Notes: generated by a model from the sequence alone, not told the origin. 64,000 bases of DNA from Salipiger bermudensis HTCC2601 (GCF_000153725.1 NZ_DS022276.1:1397386-1461385), one strand, 5' to 3'. Positions 26,633-35,924 are shown, counted from the stretch's first letter. Translations and numbers: made by a program.

Positions 26633-28885
26633 TTACTCCTCCGCCAGTCGTGTCTGGTCGAGCAGCGCCCGAAGCGTGTCCCGGGTTTCGGCCCCGGAGG
26701 TGGCAAGCGCTTCGACGACGGCCAGGCTCGGCTGCGGGCCGGCGCCGTCCGGAAGCGCCGATCCGACAAGCTCTGCCGCTGCGGCCAGGGCGTCCTCGCC
26801 TTCACCCAGCGCGGCCCAATCCCCTGCGAGCCAGGCGGCAGACCGCGCTGCGCCGTCCTCGCCGAGGGCCCCGAAGGCGGTTTGCGCATAGCTGTAGTCA
26901 CCCATCATCGCCCGAGCCTGCGCGCGCAGTGCAAGTGCGTCATCCCCCTGAAGGCCAATCAGCGCGATCTCGGCCTGTTGTGGATCGGAGCGGGCCAGAT
27001 GGATCTCCGAGAGCAACAGCCGGCGTTCACGAGACTCTCGATCGAGCACCGGAAGCGATGCCCAGGCCATTGCATCGTCCGCGAGGCCAAGACCGAGCAG
27101 CCGGCGCGCCACCGTGAGGGCCACATCCGCCTGGACGAGCGTCGCATACTCCGCGCGCCGTGGCACCGCTTCTTGCAGAAAGCCCGTGTCCGACCCCTGC
27201 ACCGAGAGCGCAGTCAGCAATTCTGAAGCCGCGGCCCGGCGGTGCTCCTCGGGCATGTCGTCTCCGTTGCGAAAGGCTTCGAAAGCGTCCTCGAAACGAT
27301 CGTTCGCCGCCAGCGCCCGCAGATGCGCAAGCCAGAGCTCCGGCCCTTTTTCGGTGGCGCGCAGCTCTGTCGAATAGGCCGCGGAGAGATCGGTCATCCG
27401 CGCGTTCACCGGCGCGCCGTTTTCGGAAGCAAGCGCAATGGTCGCTGCGACCGCATCGGGAGCATGCGCGCCCGCCCCGTGCGACAGGTCTTCGAGAACC
27501 GAATGCGCCTCTTGTACCGCGCCCTCGAGCCGGTCGATCTGGGCCTGACTGAAGCGCATTTCTGCGTCAGAGGCACCACCGGACCGGGCCAGCCGCGAGA
27601 GCAGGTTGCGTGCGGCGTCTGAATGCCCCGCCTCTGCCAGTCGGGTCGCAAGCGTCGGCCCCAGCACCGGTCGCAGGGTTGCGGGCAGAGCCTCGAAGGC
27701 GCGCCTCACCGAACGGTCATCGACCTCCGCCTCTTCCGGAAGCTCGGGGGCCCCGGCAAGCGCCCAGAGCGCGGCTGCGCCCTCGCACCCTGTCTGGCCC
27801 GCAAACACACCGGCGCGATCTGTCGCGCCATCCACGATACCAGCAAGCGCATAAAGCACCGGATCGCGCCGGTCGGGCAACAGCTCGAGCAGCGCGCGCG
27901 CCTCGGCCCCGAAACCGATATAGACATGGGCGCGCACCAGATCGGTAAGGATCTCCGGGTCGAGCGTGTCGAATTCACCGTAGAGCCGTCTGCGCAGCTC
28001 CGGGATGGTCTTGTCAAACGTCCCGTCCGTGCCCCAGGAGGCGATGTCGAGCGCGCCATCCGCGACGCAGCCGGTGCCGCCGATGCGGACGCGCGTCTGC
28101 ATGTCGGCGGGTTCGCGGCCAAGAATTGCTGCCTCGATCTGTGAATGCGCGCCCGCAAGTTCGGGCACCGGCATCCCGTGATCATTCGCATCGTCTCTCG
28201 CGGCGTCCGGTGTCGCTGCGTCCGTTGCTGCGAGACGTTGCGGCAGACCGTTTCTGCTCGGTGACAACAAACCGTCGCTGGCTGCCGTCGCGAGTTGTTC
28301 AGCCAAGGTCCGTCCGAGCGCAGCGGAATCCATGCGATCGGCTGCCTCAATCCGCTCTGACAGAGCCAGTTCAGGCTCGGTTGCGCGTTGTGGCACGAAG
28401 ACAGGCAGCAAATGGTTGCGCGCAGGCGACGGGCCTATGCCCGGCTGCGGACCGACCCGGATCCCGGAGAGCGGCCTCTTTTCTTCCGGCGTCGGTCCGG
28501 ATGCATCCGCCATTTGTGGAGGCTCTCCAGGCCGAATGTCGAGCACCAGCATGCCCGGCTCCGCGAGAAACGCCTCTGCAACGCAGTCACAGCCAAATTC
28601 GAGCGCAAGGCCTGCCCCGCCTGGAAGCGGGTCAAGGCCCGAGAGCCGCTCGGTGTTGATGCGCGCGAAGACATCGCTGCTGTCAAACCGGTAACCCCTG
28701 CCATCGAAGCGCAGCTCGATCCGCCGGGGCGCGACATACTCCGTCTGCCACCCCAGACCGTCGGGAATATCGAGCGCGAGCCGCGTGAAAGAGCCATGCT
28801 CTCCGGAGCGGACACGGATCTCCTGCGCCGAAGCTGCACCGGCACAGAGCCAGAGCGACGTGCAAAACAGCGCGATACGGATCAT
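26633..28885 (-). CDS. Large periplasmic protein coupled to motA, AMIN-like N-terminus, function unknown
   Basis: I do not recognise a named family. The 750-residue product has a clear signal peptide (cut after about AASAQ, residue 21). An AMIN-like beta domain (about 22-117) follows, with FTRLALDIPDG and MLVLDIRPG. Then comes a low-complexity linker (about 118-230) and a long Ala/Leu-rich helical part to the C-terminus that looks like degenerate TPR-type repeats (for example AGHSDAARNLLSRLARSGG, LARSDPQQAEIALIGLQGDDAL). Two Cys pairs may form disulfides. Its ATG overlaps the motA stop (ATGA), so it is probably made with the stator. A motor-scaffold role would fit, but this is inference. Confidence 0.85.
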   Translation of the reverse strand: MIRIALFCTSLWLCAGAASAQEIRVRSGEHGSFTRLALDIPDGLGWQTEYVAPRRIELRFDGRGYRFDSSDVFARINTERLSGLDPLPGGAGLALEFGCDCVAEAFLAEPGMLVLDIRPGEPPQMADASGPTPEEKRPLSGIRVGPQPGIGPSPARNHLLPVFVPQRATEPELALSERIEAADRMDSAALGRTLAEQLATAASDGLLSPSRNGLPQRLAATDAATPDAARDDANDHGMPVPELAGAHSQIEAAILGREPADMQTRVRIGGTGCVADGALDIASWGTDGTFDKTIPELRRRLYGEFDTLDPEILTDLVRAHVYIGFGAEARALLELLPDRRDPVLYALAGIVDGATDRAGVFAGQTGCEGAAALWALAGAPELPEEAEVDDRSVRRAFEALPATLRPVLGPTLATRLAEAGHSDAARNLLSRLARSGGASDAEMRFSQAQIDRLEGAVQEAHSVLEDLSHGAGAHAPDAVAATIALASENGAPVNARMTDLSAAYSTELRATEKGPELWLAHLRALAANDRFEDAFEAFRNGDDMPEEHRRAAASELLTALSVQGSDTGFLQEAVPRRAEYATLVQADVALTVARRLLGLGLADDAMAWASLPVLDRESRERRLLLSEIHLARSDPQQAEIALIGLQGDDALALRAQARAMMGDYSYAQTAFGALGEDGAARSAAWLAGDWAALGEGEDALAAAAELVGSALPDGAGPQPSLAVVEALATSGAETRDTLRALLDQTRLAEE

Positions 28886-29751
28886 GCCGCCGCCTGCTTG
28901 ACGTTCTTCAACGCTTCTTCGAGATCGGTGAAGCTGGGCCGGAAATGCGCCGGGGTGTTCTGGCGCCCGACCTCGATGCAGATGTTGGTGGCGTGATTGT
29001 GCAGGTTCGCGACAAGCACCTCGCGGATCAGCTGGTAGAAATGCAGATCCTCCTCGACCACCGCCTTGACCTTCACCGCAAACGGGCCGGCGAAACCGTA
29101 GGCCAGAAACACCCCGAGAAAGGTGCCCACCAGCGCCCCGCCGATCAGCTTGCCCAGAACCTCGGGCGGCTGATCGATCGAGCCCATGGTCTTGATCACC
29201 CCAAGGACCGCCGCCACAATCCCCAGCGCCGGCAGCCCGTCGGCCATGGCCTGCAGGGCATGGCTCGAGTGCATCCGATGATGCTCGAGCGCTTCGATCC
29301 GCTTGTCGAGCACCTCTTCAACCTGATGCGGATCATCGTAATTCATCGACATCGAGCGCATGGTGTCGCAGATCAGCTCGATGGCGATCTTGTCGCCCTG
29401 AATCTTCGGATACTTGGAGAAGATGGTCGATTCATCTGGAGATTCCACGTGTTCCTCGATGGCCACGGGGCTCTGGCGGGCCAGCCTGATCAACTCGAAC
29501 AGCAGGCAGAGCAGTTCCTTATAGTCCGCGGGCTTCCATTTCGCGCCCTTGAACACCTTTCCGACATCCTTGAGCGTGTGCTTCACCACGCCCGCGTCAT
29601 TGCCGATCAGAAACGTGCCGAGCGCGGCACCACCGATCATCATCATCTCGAACGGGAGCGATTTCAGGATGATCGACATCTTGCCGCCAGCGAGAAGATA
29701 TCCGCCAAAGACCATGCCGAAAATCACGACGATCCCGATGATTCCCATCAT
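28882..29751 (-). CDS. motA: Flagellar motor stator protein MotA
   Basis: MotA is the ring-forming stator subunit that turns ion flow into torque. The 289-residue protein has four membrane segments: two near the N-terminus and two in GLPALGIVAAVLGVIKTMG and LGKLIGGALVGTFLGVFLAYGFAGPFA. Between them is the cytoplasmic loop with charged residues that contact FliG. ATG 29751 is preferred over 29772 because GGAG lies 8 nt upstream. Partner motB is not adjacent (34879-35712). The next gene overlaps by 4 nt. Confidence 0.95.
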   Translation of the reverse strand: MMGIIGIVVIFGMVFGGYLLAGGKMSIILKSLPFEMMMIGGAALGTFLIGNDAGVVKHTLKDVGKVFKGAKWKPADYKELLCLLFELIRLARQSPVAIEEHVESPDESTIFSKYPKIQGDKIAIELICDTMRSMSMNYDDPHQVEEVLDKRIEALEHHRMHSSHALQAMADGLPALGIVAAVLGVIKTMGSIDQPPEVLGKLIGGALVGTFLGVFLAYGFAGPFAVKVKAVVEEDLHFYQLIREVLVANLHNHATNICIEVGRQNTPAHFRPSFTDLEEALKNVKQAAA

Positions 29752-29850
29752 TGCGGTGACTCCTTCACCCATCCCGCGCGCTCACTCGTGTCATCGTCTT
29801 GGTAGCGCGGGGGCGGTTAACAAAACCCTCAGCCCCGGAGGTTTCAGCGG

Positions 29851-30963
29851 TTACATCACGAGGAAATCAGCGTGCAGCGCGCCGGCGGCCTTGATGCTCT
29901 TGAGAATGTCGATCATGTCGCGCGGTGAGACCCCAAGCGCGTTCAGCCCCGCGATCACCTCGGAGAGCGAGGTACCGCCCGGCACCTCGGCCAGACCGAT
30001 CCCGGGCTCCTCGACGATATCGGCGCCGGTGCGCGGGACGATCACGGTCTCGCCTTCAGCAAAGGGGTTCGGCTGCACGGCAATCGGCGTCTCTTCGATG
30101 CGCAGGGTCAGATTCCCCTGCGACACGGCCACGCGGGAAATTCGTACGTCTTCGCCCATCACGATCGTGCCCGAGCGCTGATCCACCACGACGCGGGCGC
30201 GACGCTCCGGCTCGACCGGGAGGTTCTCGATCGCGACCACGGCCTGCGCCGGAGATCCGGTCCCCGTTTGTTGCAGGTTGACGGAGACCGTACCCGCATC
30301 GAGCATCTCAGCCGCACGGCGCCCGACCCGCCGGTTGATCGCCGCCTCGATCCGAGCCGCGGTGGTGAAGTCAGGTTCGCGCAGCGCCAGGCGCAGGGTC
30401 GACAGATCGGCAAAGGCGAACTCCACCTCGCGCTCGATCCGGGCGCCCGCGGGGATCATACCCGAGGTCGGGACCCCCTGCACCACCCGCGCGCCATCAC
30501 CCTCTGCATTGACGCCGCCCGCGATCACGGTGCCTTGCGCCACGGCGTAGATCTGTCCGTCCGCGGCATTGAGCGGGGTCATGATCAGGGTACCGCCCAG
30601 CAGGCTGCTGGCGTCACCGATCGCCGAAACCGTCACGTCGATCTGGCTGCCGGCTCTCCCGAAGGGCGGCAAGCGGCTGGTCACGAACACCGCGGCCACG
30701 TTGCGCGGCCGGAACTGCTCACCGGTCACGTTGACCCCGAGCCGTTCGAGAATGTTCTGCATGATCTCTTCTGTGAAGGGAGCATTGCGCAACCCGTCGC
30801 CGGTGCCGTTGAGGCCGACCACCAGACCATAGCCGACAAGATCGTTGGAGCGGACGCCGTCGAATTCCACCAGATCCTTGATACGTACGGACTGCGCAGC
30901 TGCGCTCTGGGTCAGGAGACACAGAGTGAAGGCTAGGCAGAGGCCAAGCAGACGCGTGATCAT
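29851..30963 (-). CDS. flgI: Flagellar P-ring protein FlgI
   Basis: FlgI forms the periplasmic P ring. The 370-residue product has a signal peptide (cut after about QSAAAQ) and the family stretch VRIKDLVEFDGVRSNDLVGYGLVVGLNGTGD. NVAAVFVTSRLPPFGRAGSQIDVTVSAIGDASSLLGGTLIMTPL and a C-terminal SLSEVIAGLNALGVSPRDMIDILKSIKAAGALHADFLVM complete it. Length is normal. The ATG overlaps the flgL stop by 4 nt. Confidence 0.97.
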   Translation of the reverse strand: MITRLLGLCLAFTLCLLTQSAAAQSVRIKDLVEFDGVRSNDLVGYGLVVGLNGTGDGLRNAPFTEEIMQNILERLGVNVTGEQFRPRNVAAVFVTSRLPPFGRAGSQIDVTVSAIGDASSLLGGTLIMTPLNAADGQIYAVAQGTVIAGGVNAEGDGARVVQGVPTSGMIPAGARIEREVEFAFADLSTLRLALREPDFTTAARIEAAINRRVGRRAAEMLDAGTVSVNLQQTGTGSPAQAVVAIENLPVEPERRARVVVDQRSGTIVMGEDVRISRVAVSQGNLTLRIEETPIAVQPNPFAEGETVIVPRTGADIVEEPGIGLAEVPGGTSLSEVIAGLNALGVSPRDMIDILKSIKAAGALHADFLVM

Positions 30964-31964
30964 CGCAGGAACTCCACCAGCGACATGCGTGAGGACCGCA
31001 CGGTGATGGCATAGAGACTTTCGAGCTGCGAACGGGTGTTCTCGTAGCGGGTGGCGGTCTCGAACTGGTCCGTTCCGACCAGCTCGAGCCGGGCGATGCT
31101 CGTGGCCGTGCGTTCGGCCGCGTTGCGCGCGGTGGTTTCTTCGATCCGTTGTTCGACCGTGCCGAGCCCGGCCCGCAACTCGACCATGCTGGCCATCGCG
31201 GTTTGCAGGTCAAGCGCCGCGCTCGAGATCAGGTCGACCTTGACCGCACCGGACAGGGTCAGCGTGTCGTCGCTGGCCAGAGCCGCCTTGGCCATCGCTT
31301 TCATGACATCGCGAAACACCGCATCGTCGCCCCGAATGTCGACGCCTGCGCTTTCGGTGGCACTCAACTGGAGAGGCGCAAGCGAGGTGGTCGATCCGAG
31401 ATAGCCGTCAGTCTCGAAGCCACCTCCCGGCGTGTTGAACCAGTCATCCAGGGCGGTCTCGACATCCGTTACGGTCGTGGCCCCGGCCAGCGCTGTCTGA
31501 AGCTCGGCGATCATCGCCTCGCCCTCGATCACCGCCGGGGTATCGGTGGCGGTGCCGGAGAACAGGAAGCGACCGGCGACCGATCGGTTGAGCCCGTTCA
31601 GCATGTGGCCCAGGGCGTTGCCAGCCTCGGTGGAGAGCGTGCGGAACATCTCGTCGTTCGGGGTCAGCTCGAGCGCGAGAAGCACCTGCGAGAGCAGTTC
31701 CGACCGTGTCTGGATCTCATCCAGCGTGGTCTGCATGGTGCCGGTGAGGAACGCGGCCTCGGTGGTATTCACCCGATAGGTTTCGAGCTGCGCCAGCCGG
31801 CGGTCGATCGAGACCAGCGACGAGACGTCTCCGCCAAGATGGGAGACCGGATCGCGGACGAAGCCGGTCGCGATCTCGGTGCCGAGCTGGTCGAGATCGC
31901 GGTTCAGGCGGGTCTGGTGGGTGCGCAGGACCAGGGTTCTGGCAAGATCTCCGACGGTATCCAA
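30960..31964 (-). CDS. flgL: Hook-filament junction protein FlgL
   Basis: FlgL joins FlgK to the flagellin filament. The 334-residue protein has a flagellin-like N-terminal helix (TLVLRTHQTRLNRDLDQLGTEIATGFV), GRFLFSGTATDTPA and a C-terminal helix. The sequence is divergent from enterobacterial FlgL, but the order flgE-flgK-flgL-flgI supports the name. It lies 10 bp after flgK. Confidence 0.9.
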   Translation of the reverse strand: MDTVGDLARTLVLRTHQTRLNRDLDQLGTEIATGFVRDPVSHLGGDVSSLVSIDRRLAQLETYRVNTTEAAFLTGTMQTTLDEIQTRSELLSQVLLALELTPNDEMFRTLSTEAGNALGHMLNGLNRSVAGRFLFSGTATDTPAVIEGEAMIAELQTALAGATTVTDVETALDDWFNTPGGGFETDGYLGSTTSLAPLQLSATESAGVDIRGDDAVFRDVMKAMAKAALASDDTLTLSGAVKVDLISSAALDLQTAMASMVELRAGLGTVEQRIEETTARNAAERTATSIARLELVGTDQFETATRYENTRSQLESLYAITVRSSRMSLVEFLR

Positions 31965-31974
31965 CGGTGCCTCC

Positions 31975-33435
31975 TCAGATGTTCATCAGGGTCTGCATGA
32001 GCTCGTCCACCGTGGTGATGACGCGCGCGTTCGCCGCGTAATGCTGCTCGATCCGGAGAAGCTCCTGCAGCTCGGCGTCGGTATCGACCCCCTTGGACAG
32101 TTCAAGCTCCTTCAGCGCGGTGTTCTGGGCGCTGCTGAAGCTCTGCTCGCCATCTGCCCGCAGCCGCGCGGCAGCGATGGCGGCATGGAAATCCGCGACA
32201 TGCTGGGCAAAGCTCTGTGCGCCTGACCCAAGCGCGGCCGATCCCGGGCTCATCAGCGCGTCCAGCGCATCGGAATAGCCCCGAAGAAGACGTGCCTCTC
32301 CGACCGGTCCCTGCACCGCGGCGCCAAGGCCATCCCGCAGGCGCCAGGTCCCGCTGCCGGCCGGATCGACCAGCGAATTGAGCGCGATCCGCCCTGCGAG
32401 CCCCGTTTCGTCCAACGGATCGAAGGCGGTGCCCGCATCGGTAAAGAGACCGGGGTCAGTAGCCCCGAGGGTGCTGTCCGGACCACCCGGGGCGAAGCGC
32501 TCGATCAGGTCACGGGCAATGCCATCGATCGCCGCCTGCATGTCCGGCGCAACGATATCGCGGATCTGGAACTGGGCACCGAGCGTGCCGCCGCCGAGCG
32601 CGCCATCATTGCTGCTGTTGACCGCCTTGCCATTGACCTCGAGCCCCGAAAGCGTACCGGCGCCAATGCTCAGATCGGCAGTGACCGGATCCTGCGGCGT
32701 GAAGCTGATCTCCACCGGGTCGCTGTGGAAATCCGGATCGAGAAGAACCGTGCCCGACGCCGCGTAGAGCGCAACGGCCCCGTTTTCGCGTGCCACGCTG
32801 CGGAGCGGCACGATGTCGGAGACGTCGTCGATCACCCGCTGGCGCTGGTCCATGAGCGATGCCGGATCGCCGCCGCGCAGCAGGCTGTCGCTGATCGCGG
32901 TGTTGAGCTCGGAAACGCGGCCGAGCGCGGTGTTGAACCGTGTGACCTGTGACCCGATGCTGCGGTCGGCATCGGTCCGGGCATCCTGGATCTCGACGCT
33001 GATCTGGTTCAGCATGGTGGTGAAATCCTCGGCCCTCTGCGCCACCAGCTTCAGCCGCTGGTCCGATGCCGGATCGGTGGCGGCAGAGAGCAACGCGGTC
33101 TCGAAGGCCGCATAGCGACCCACCAGAGATCCTGCCGTGTCGGTCGGCCCGAGCAGGGTTTCGACGCGGGATGCGAAGCTCTGCATCTCGTCGGCAAAGC
33201 CGGACTGGGCGTCGGACAACCGGCGGTCTGCCAGCACGGCGGGGTCGACATTGCGGGTGACCCCGTCGATCCACACCCCACCGGAATTTCCAAGCGTCCG
33301 GGCCGAAAGATCGAGCGTTCGGCGACCATAGCTTTCGGTCGTCGCGTTGGCGATGTTCGAGGCCACGAGGCCGGCCGATCGGCTGTTCGCGGTCAGCCCG
33401 CTCAGCGCGTTGGACAGTGCTCCGCTCAGTGACAT
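31975..33435 (-). CDS. flgK: Hook-filament junction protein FlgK
   Basis: FlgK is hook-associated protein 1. The 486-residue product has the hook/rod N-terminus SLSGALSNALSGLTANSRSAGLVASNIANATTESYGRR, the typical GDPASLMDQRQRVIDDVSDIVPL block (about 182-204) and a C-terminal ELEL..GVDTDAELQELLRIEQHYAANARVITTVDELMQTLMNI helix. It lies 39 bp after flgE in the same direction. Confidence 0.95.
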   Translation of the reverse strand: MSLSGALSNALSGLTANSRSAGLVASNIANATTESYGRRTLDLSARTLGNSGGVWIDGVTRNVDPAVLADRRLSDAQSGFADEMQSFASRVETLLGPTDTAGSLVGRYAAFETALLSAATDPASDQRLKLVAQRAEDFTTMLNQISVEIQDARTDADRSIGSQVTRFNTALGRVSELNTAISDSLLRGGDPASLMDQRQRVIDDVSDIVPLRSVARENGAVALYAASGTVLLDPDFHSDPVEISFTPQDPVTADLSIGAGTLSGLEVNGKAVNSSNDGALGGGTLGAQFQIRDIVAPDMQAAIDGIARDLIERFAPGGPDSTLGATDPGLFTDAGTAFDPLDETGLAGRIALNSLVDPAGSGTWRLRDGLGAAVQGPVGEARLLRGYSDALDALMSPGSAALGSGAQSFAQHVADFHAAIAAARLRADGEQSFSSAQNTALKELELSKGVDTDAELQELLRIEQHYAANARVITTVDELMQTLMNI

Positions 33436-33474
33436 GTGGTGCCCTCCGTGGAAGGGCTGACCCCGTTACCGGGC

Positions 33475-34773
33475 TCAGCGCTTCATGTTGGTGGTTTCCT
33501 GCAGCATCTCGTCGACGGTCTGGATCACCTTGGCGTTGGAGGAATAGGCGCGCTGGGTGCGGATCATGTCGGTCAGTTCCTGCGCGATGTCGGTGGCGGA
33601 TTCCTGTCTGGCATAGGACTTCACGCTGCCGGTCGGTCCGTCCCCGGCATCCCACAGAAAGAACGATCCGCTCTCTGGCGAGGGCCGGAAGGTCGAGCCA
33701 TCCACCGCGATCATGCCATTGTAATTGGGCAGGTCGACCAGCGGGATCTGGTAGAGCACCTGGCTCTGGCCGCTGTCGTAGAGCGCGCTGACATAGCCGT
33801 TCTCGTCGACCTCGACCGAGACCATGTTGCCGACCGAGGAGCCGTCCTTGGAGATCGAGATCGGCGCGAAACTGTCGCCAAGCTGCGACAGACCTCCTGT
33901 CGTGCCCGTGGCGCCGATGTCGAACTCGATCGGGCCGCCGGCCACGTCGACGGTGAAGAGGCCTGTCCCGGCATTGTAGGCGCCGCCCGTGGTTTCGACC
34001 ACGGTCGCGATCGTGCCGCCCGCACCGGTCGTCGCATCGAACGTGATGGTATAGTCACCGATCACCGCGCCGTCCTGCGCGGAGTCGGTCATCACCATGC
34101 TCCACTCATTCGAGATCCCGGTGGCGGGAACCGTCGGCGTGAAGGTGATCGAGATGCTCTGCGAGATGCCAACATTGTCGAAATACTCGATCTCGAGATA
34201 CTCTGCATCGCCCGCCGCGCCGGCCTGTGTCTCGGTGGCGGGCAGGTTCAGCGCCATGTCGACCGCGGTGGTCGGATCGCCGGTGAGGCTGAGGCTGAAC
34301 TTGACCGGCTCGAGACCGTTGATGGTATCGCGCGGATAGGGCGGAATCGAGCCGTCGAGCGCCGCCGGCCACCCCATCAGGTAGTAGCCGTTCTCGCTTG
34401 CCAGATAGCCGTTCTCGTCGATCCGGAAGGAGCCGGTCGATGTCAGCAATAGCTCGGGCTCGCCCGTGGCTTCGTATTGCGCTTGCGATGCCACCGGGAG
34501 CATGCCGATCCCGTCCACCGCCAGATCCGTGGCGTTGCTGGTCGAGACGATGGCCCCGCCCTCGTCGATCAGGCGCAGGTTGTCGATCGCGGTGCCACCC
34601 GCGGTGTAGGCCCGCTGACTTCCGCTCGACATCACGAGCGCGGTGAAATCCGTTTCGACCCTGCGATATCCATAGGTCGAGGAGTTCGCGATATTGTCGG
34701 AGATGGCGCTGAGGCGGCTGGCATTGCCCGCCAGCCCCGAAACGCCGGCATTGAGAGACGAAGAAATGGTCAT
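33475..34773 (-). CDS. flgE: Flagellar hook protein FlgE
   Basis: FlgE is the hook subunit. The 432-residue protein begins SISSSLNAGVSGLAG-like (TISSSLNAGVSGLAGNASRLSAISDNIANSSTYGYRRVETDF) and ends ELTDMIRTQRAYSSNAKVIQTVDEMLQETTNMKR. The long variable middle is Gly/Thr/Asp-rich. It is the first gene of flgE-flgK-flgL-flgI; a CtrA-like site lies 61 bp upstream of its ATG. Confidence 0.95.
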   Translation of the reverse strand: MTISSSLNAGVSGLAGNASRLSAISDNIANSSTYGYRRVETDFTALVMSSGSQRAYTAGGTAIDNLRLIDEGGAIVSTSNATDLAVDGIGMLPVASQAQYEATGEPELLLTSTGSFRIDENGYLASENGYYLMGWPAALDGSIPPYPRDTINGLEPVKFSLSLTGDPTTAVDMALNLPATETQAGAAGDAEYLEIEYFDNVGISQSISITFTPTVPATGISNEWSMVMTDSAQDGAVIGDYTITFDATTGAGGTIATVVETTGGAYNAGTGLFTVDVAGGPIEFDIGATGTTGGLSQLGDSFAPISISKDGSSVGNMVSVEVDENGYVSALYDSGQSQVLYQIPLVDLPNYNGMIAVDGSTFRPSPESGSFFLWDAGDGPTGSVKSYARQESATDIAQELTDMIRTQRAYSSNAKVIQTVDEMLQETTNMKR

Positions 34774-34833
34774 GGACGCGCCTTTCTGCTGTCACCTTCG
34801 AAGAACTCGCCACCAGACCTAACGGCACGGACT

Positions 34834-34848
34834 TAACCCGGAGCTAAC
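34834..34848. promoter_or_regulatory. CtrA-like site TTAA-N7-CTAA upstream of flgE
   Basis: Read on the flgE strand this is TTAG CTCCGGG TTAA, one mismatch from TTAA-N7-TTAA. It is 61-75 bp before the flgE ATG, in the short gap after the motB stop. Confidence 0.5.
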
Positions 34849-34878
34849 AGCTAAAATCCGCCGCATATCCGCCCGCGG

Positions 34879-35712
34879 TCAGCTGCGCAGAAAGATGATC
34901 TCGAGCCGCGTGTTGCGCGGGTCCATCGGGTTGTTCTTGGCCGGTTCACGGTCGGCATGCGCGGTGACCCGGTTGATCCGGGCCTTTGACAGCCCGTCCG
35001 CAAGCAGCAACTCGCGGAACCGGTCGGCATGTCGGGTCGAAACCTCCCAGGAGGGATCGCGCGCGAGAACGATCGGATAGGCCCCGACATGGCCCTCGAT
35101 CGCAAGCGGATTGGTCACCATGTCCGAGACCCCCGCGATCACGCCGGAGAGCGCGCGCAGCAGCTCGGTCGGGGCGCCCTGGGCGTCGAAGAGCGGCGCC
35201 TCCTCGGTTGCAAAAAGCTCGACCACGAGCCCCTCATCGGTGACGCGGGTCACGATATGGCGCATCAGCGTGTCGCTGATCATGCTTTCGCCGCCACGCC
35301 CCATGAGCAGATCCTCAACCGCTTCCAGCGCCTCGTCCTGCGCGCCGATCTCGTCGGCCTCGCCCGGGTCCGATGCGCCGCGCGCGGCATGTTGCGAGGT
35401 CGGCCTCAGGCTCGTGGCGCCGGTTCCGACCCGTGGCAACGTGTTCTCGGAGAAGATGCTGTCCCCACCGAGACTGCCATCGCCGCCACCGGAAACCCGG
35501 CTGATCGCGATGGTTGGGCTGAAGTAGTCCGCAAGCCCCTTGCGCTGTTTTTCCGTTGTCGCATTCAGCAGCCACATCAACATGAAGAAGGCCATCATCG
35601 CGGTGACGAAATCGGCATAGGCGACCTTCCATGCGCCGCCGTGATGCCCGTCACCGCCCGAAACCTTCTTCCTCTTGATGATGACCGGCGCGACACTGCT
35701 GTCGACCGCCAT
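34879..35712 (-). CDS. motB: Flagellar motor stator protein MotB
   Basis: MotB is the peptidoglycan-anchored stator subunit. The 277-residue protein has one membrane segment near the N-terminus (about 31-50) with the proton-carrying Asp34 in YADFVTAMMAFFMLMWLLN. A plug region and an OmpA-like peptidoglycan-binding domain (about 140-277) follow. Asp34 and the many aliphatic residues fit a proton motor. It is separated from motA by the flgI-L-K-E block. Confidence 0.95.
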   Translation of the reverse strand: MAVDSSVAPVIIKRKKVSGGDGHHGGAWKVAYADFVTAMMAFFMLMWLLNATTEKQRKGLADYFSPTIAISRVSGGGDGSLGGDSIFSENTLPRVGTGATSLRPTSQHAARGASDPGEADEIGAQDEALEAVEDLLMGRGGESMISDTLMRHIVTRVTDEGLVVELFATEEAPLFDAQGAPTELLRALSGVIAGVSDMVTNPLAIEGHVGAYPIVLARDPSWEVSTRHADRFRELLLADGLSKARINRVTAHADREPAKNNPMDPRNTRLEIIFLRS

Positions 35713-35763
35713 GTTCCACCACCTTCGTATTTCACCCCGAAGAGCGGTCTAGCGGTGCAGCGG

Positions 35764-35778
35764 TTACGCCTGCCTTAA
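35764..35778. promoter_or_regulatory. CtrA-like site TTAC-N7-TTAA upstream of motB
   Basis: TTAC GCCTGCC TTAA (followed by C) has one mismatch to the CtrA pattern. It lies 52-66 bp before the motB ATG, in the 212-bp divergent spacer shared with the YjbH-like gene. Confidence 0.5.
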
Positions 35779-35924
35779 CATTTAAAACTCTCGACGCATC
35801 CTGCCGGCAGGGACGTGCCGAGAATCCCACATGCAGAGACGCCCTCTCTACCGCCGATAGACAGGATCGCGGTTTCCGAATAGCTGTAGGTCCAAGAAAC
35901 CTTTCGAGACACGGGGTCGGCTTT

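Noticed and set aside
26509-26901. N-terminal extension of FlhA by 131 residues
   Set aside because: The extension overlaps the upstream gene out of frame, is Arg/Pro-rich and absent from FlhA proteins; ATG 26508 gives the normal N-terminus.
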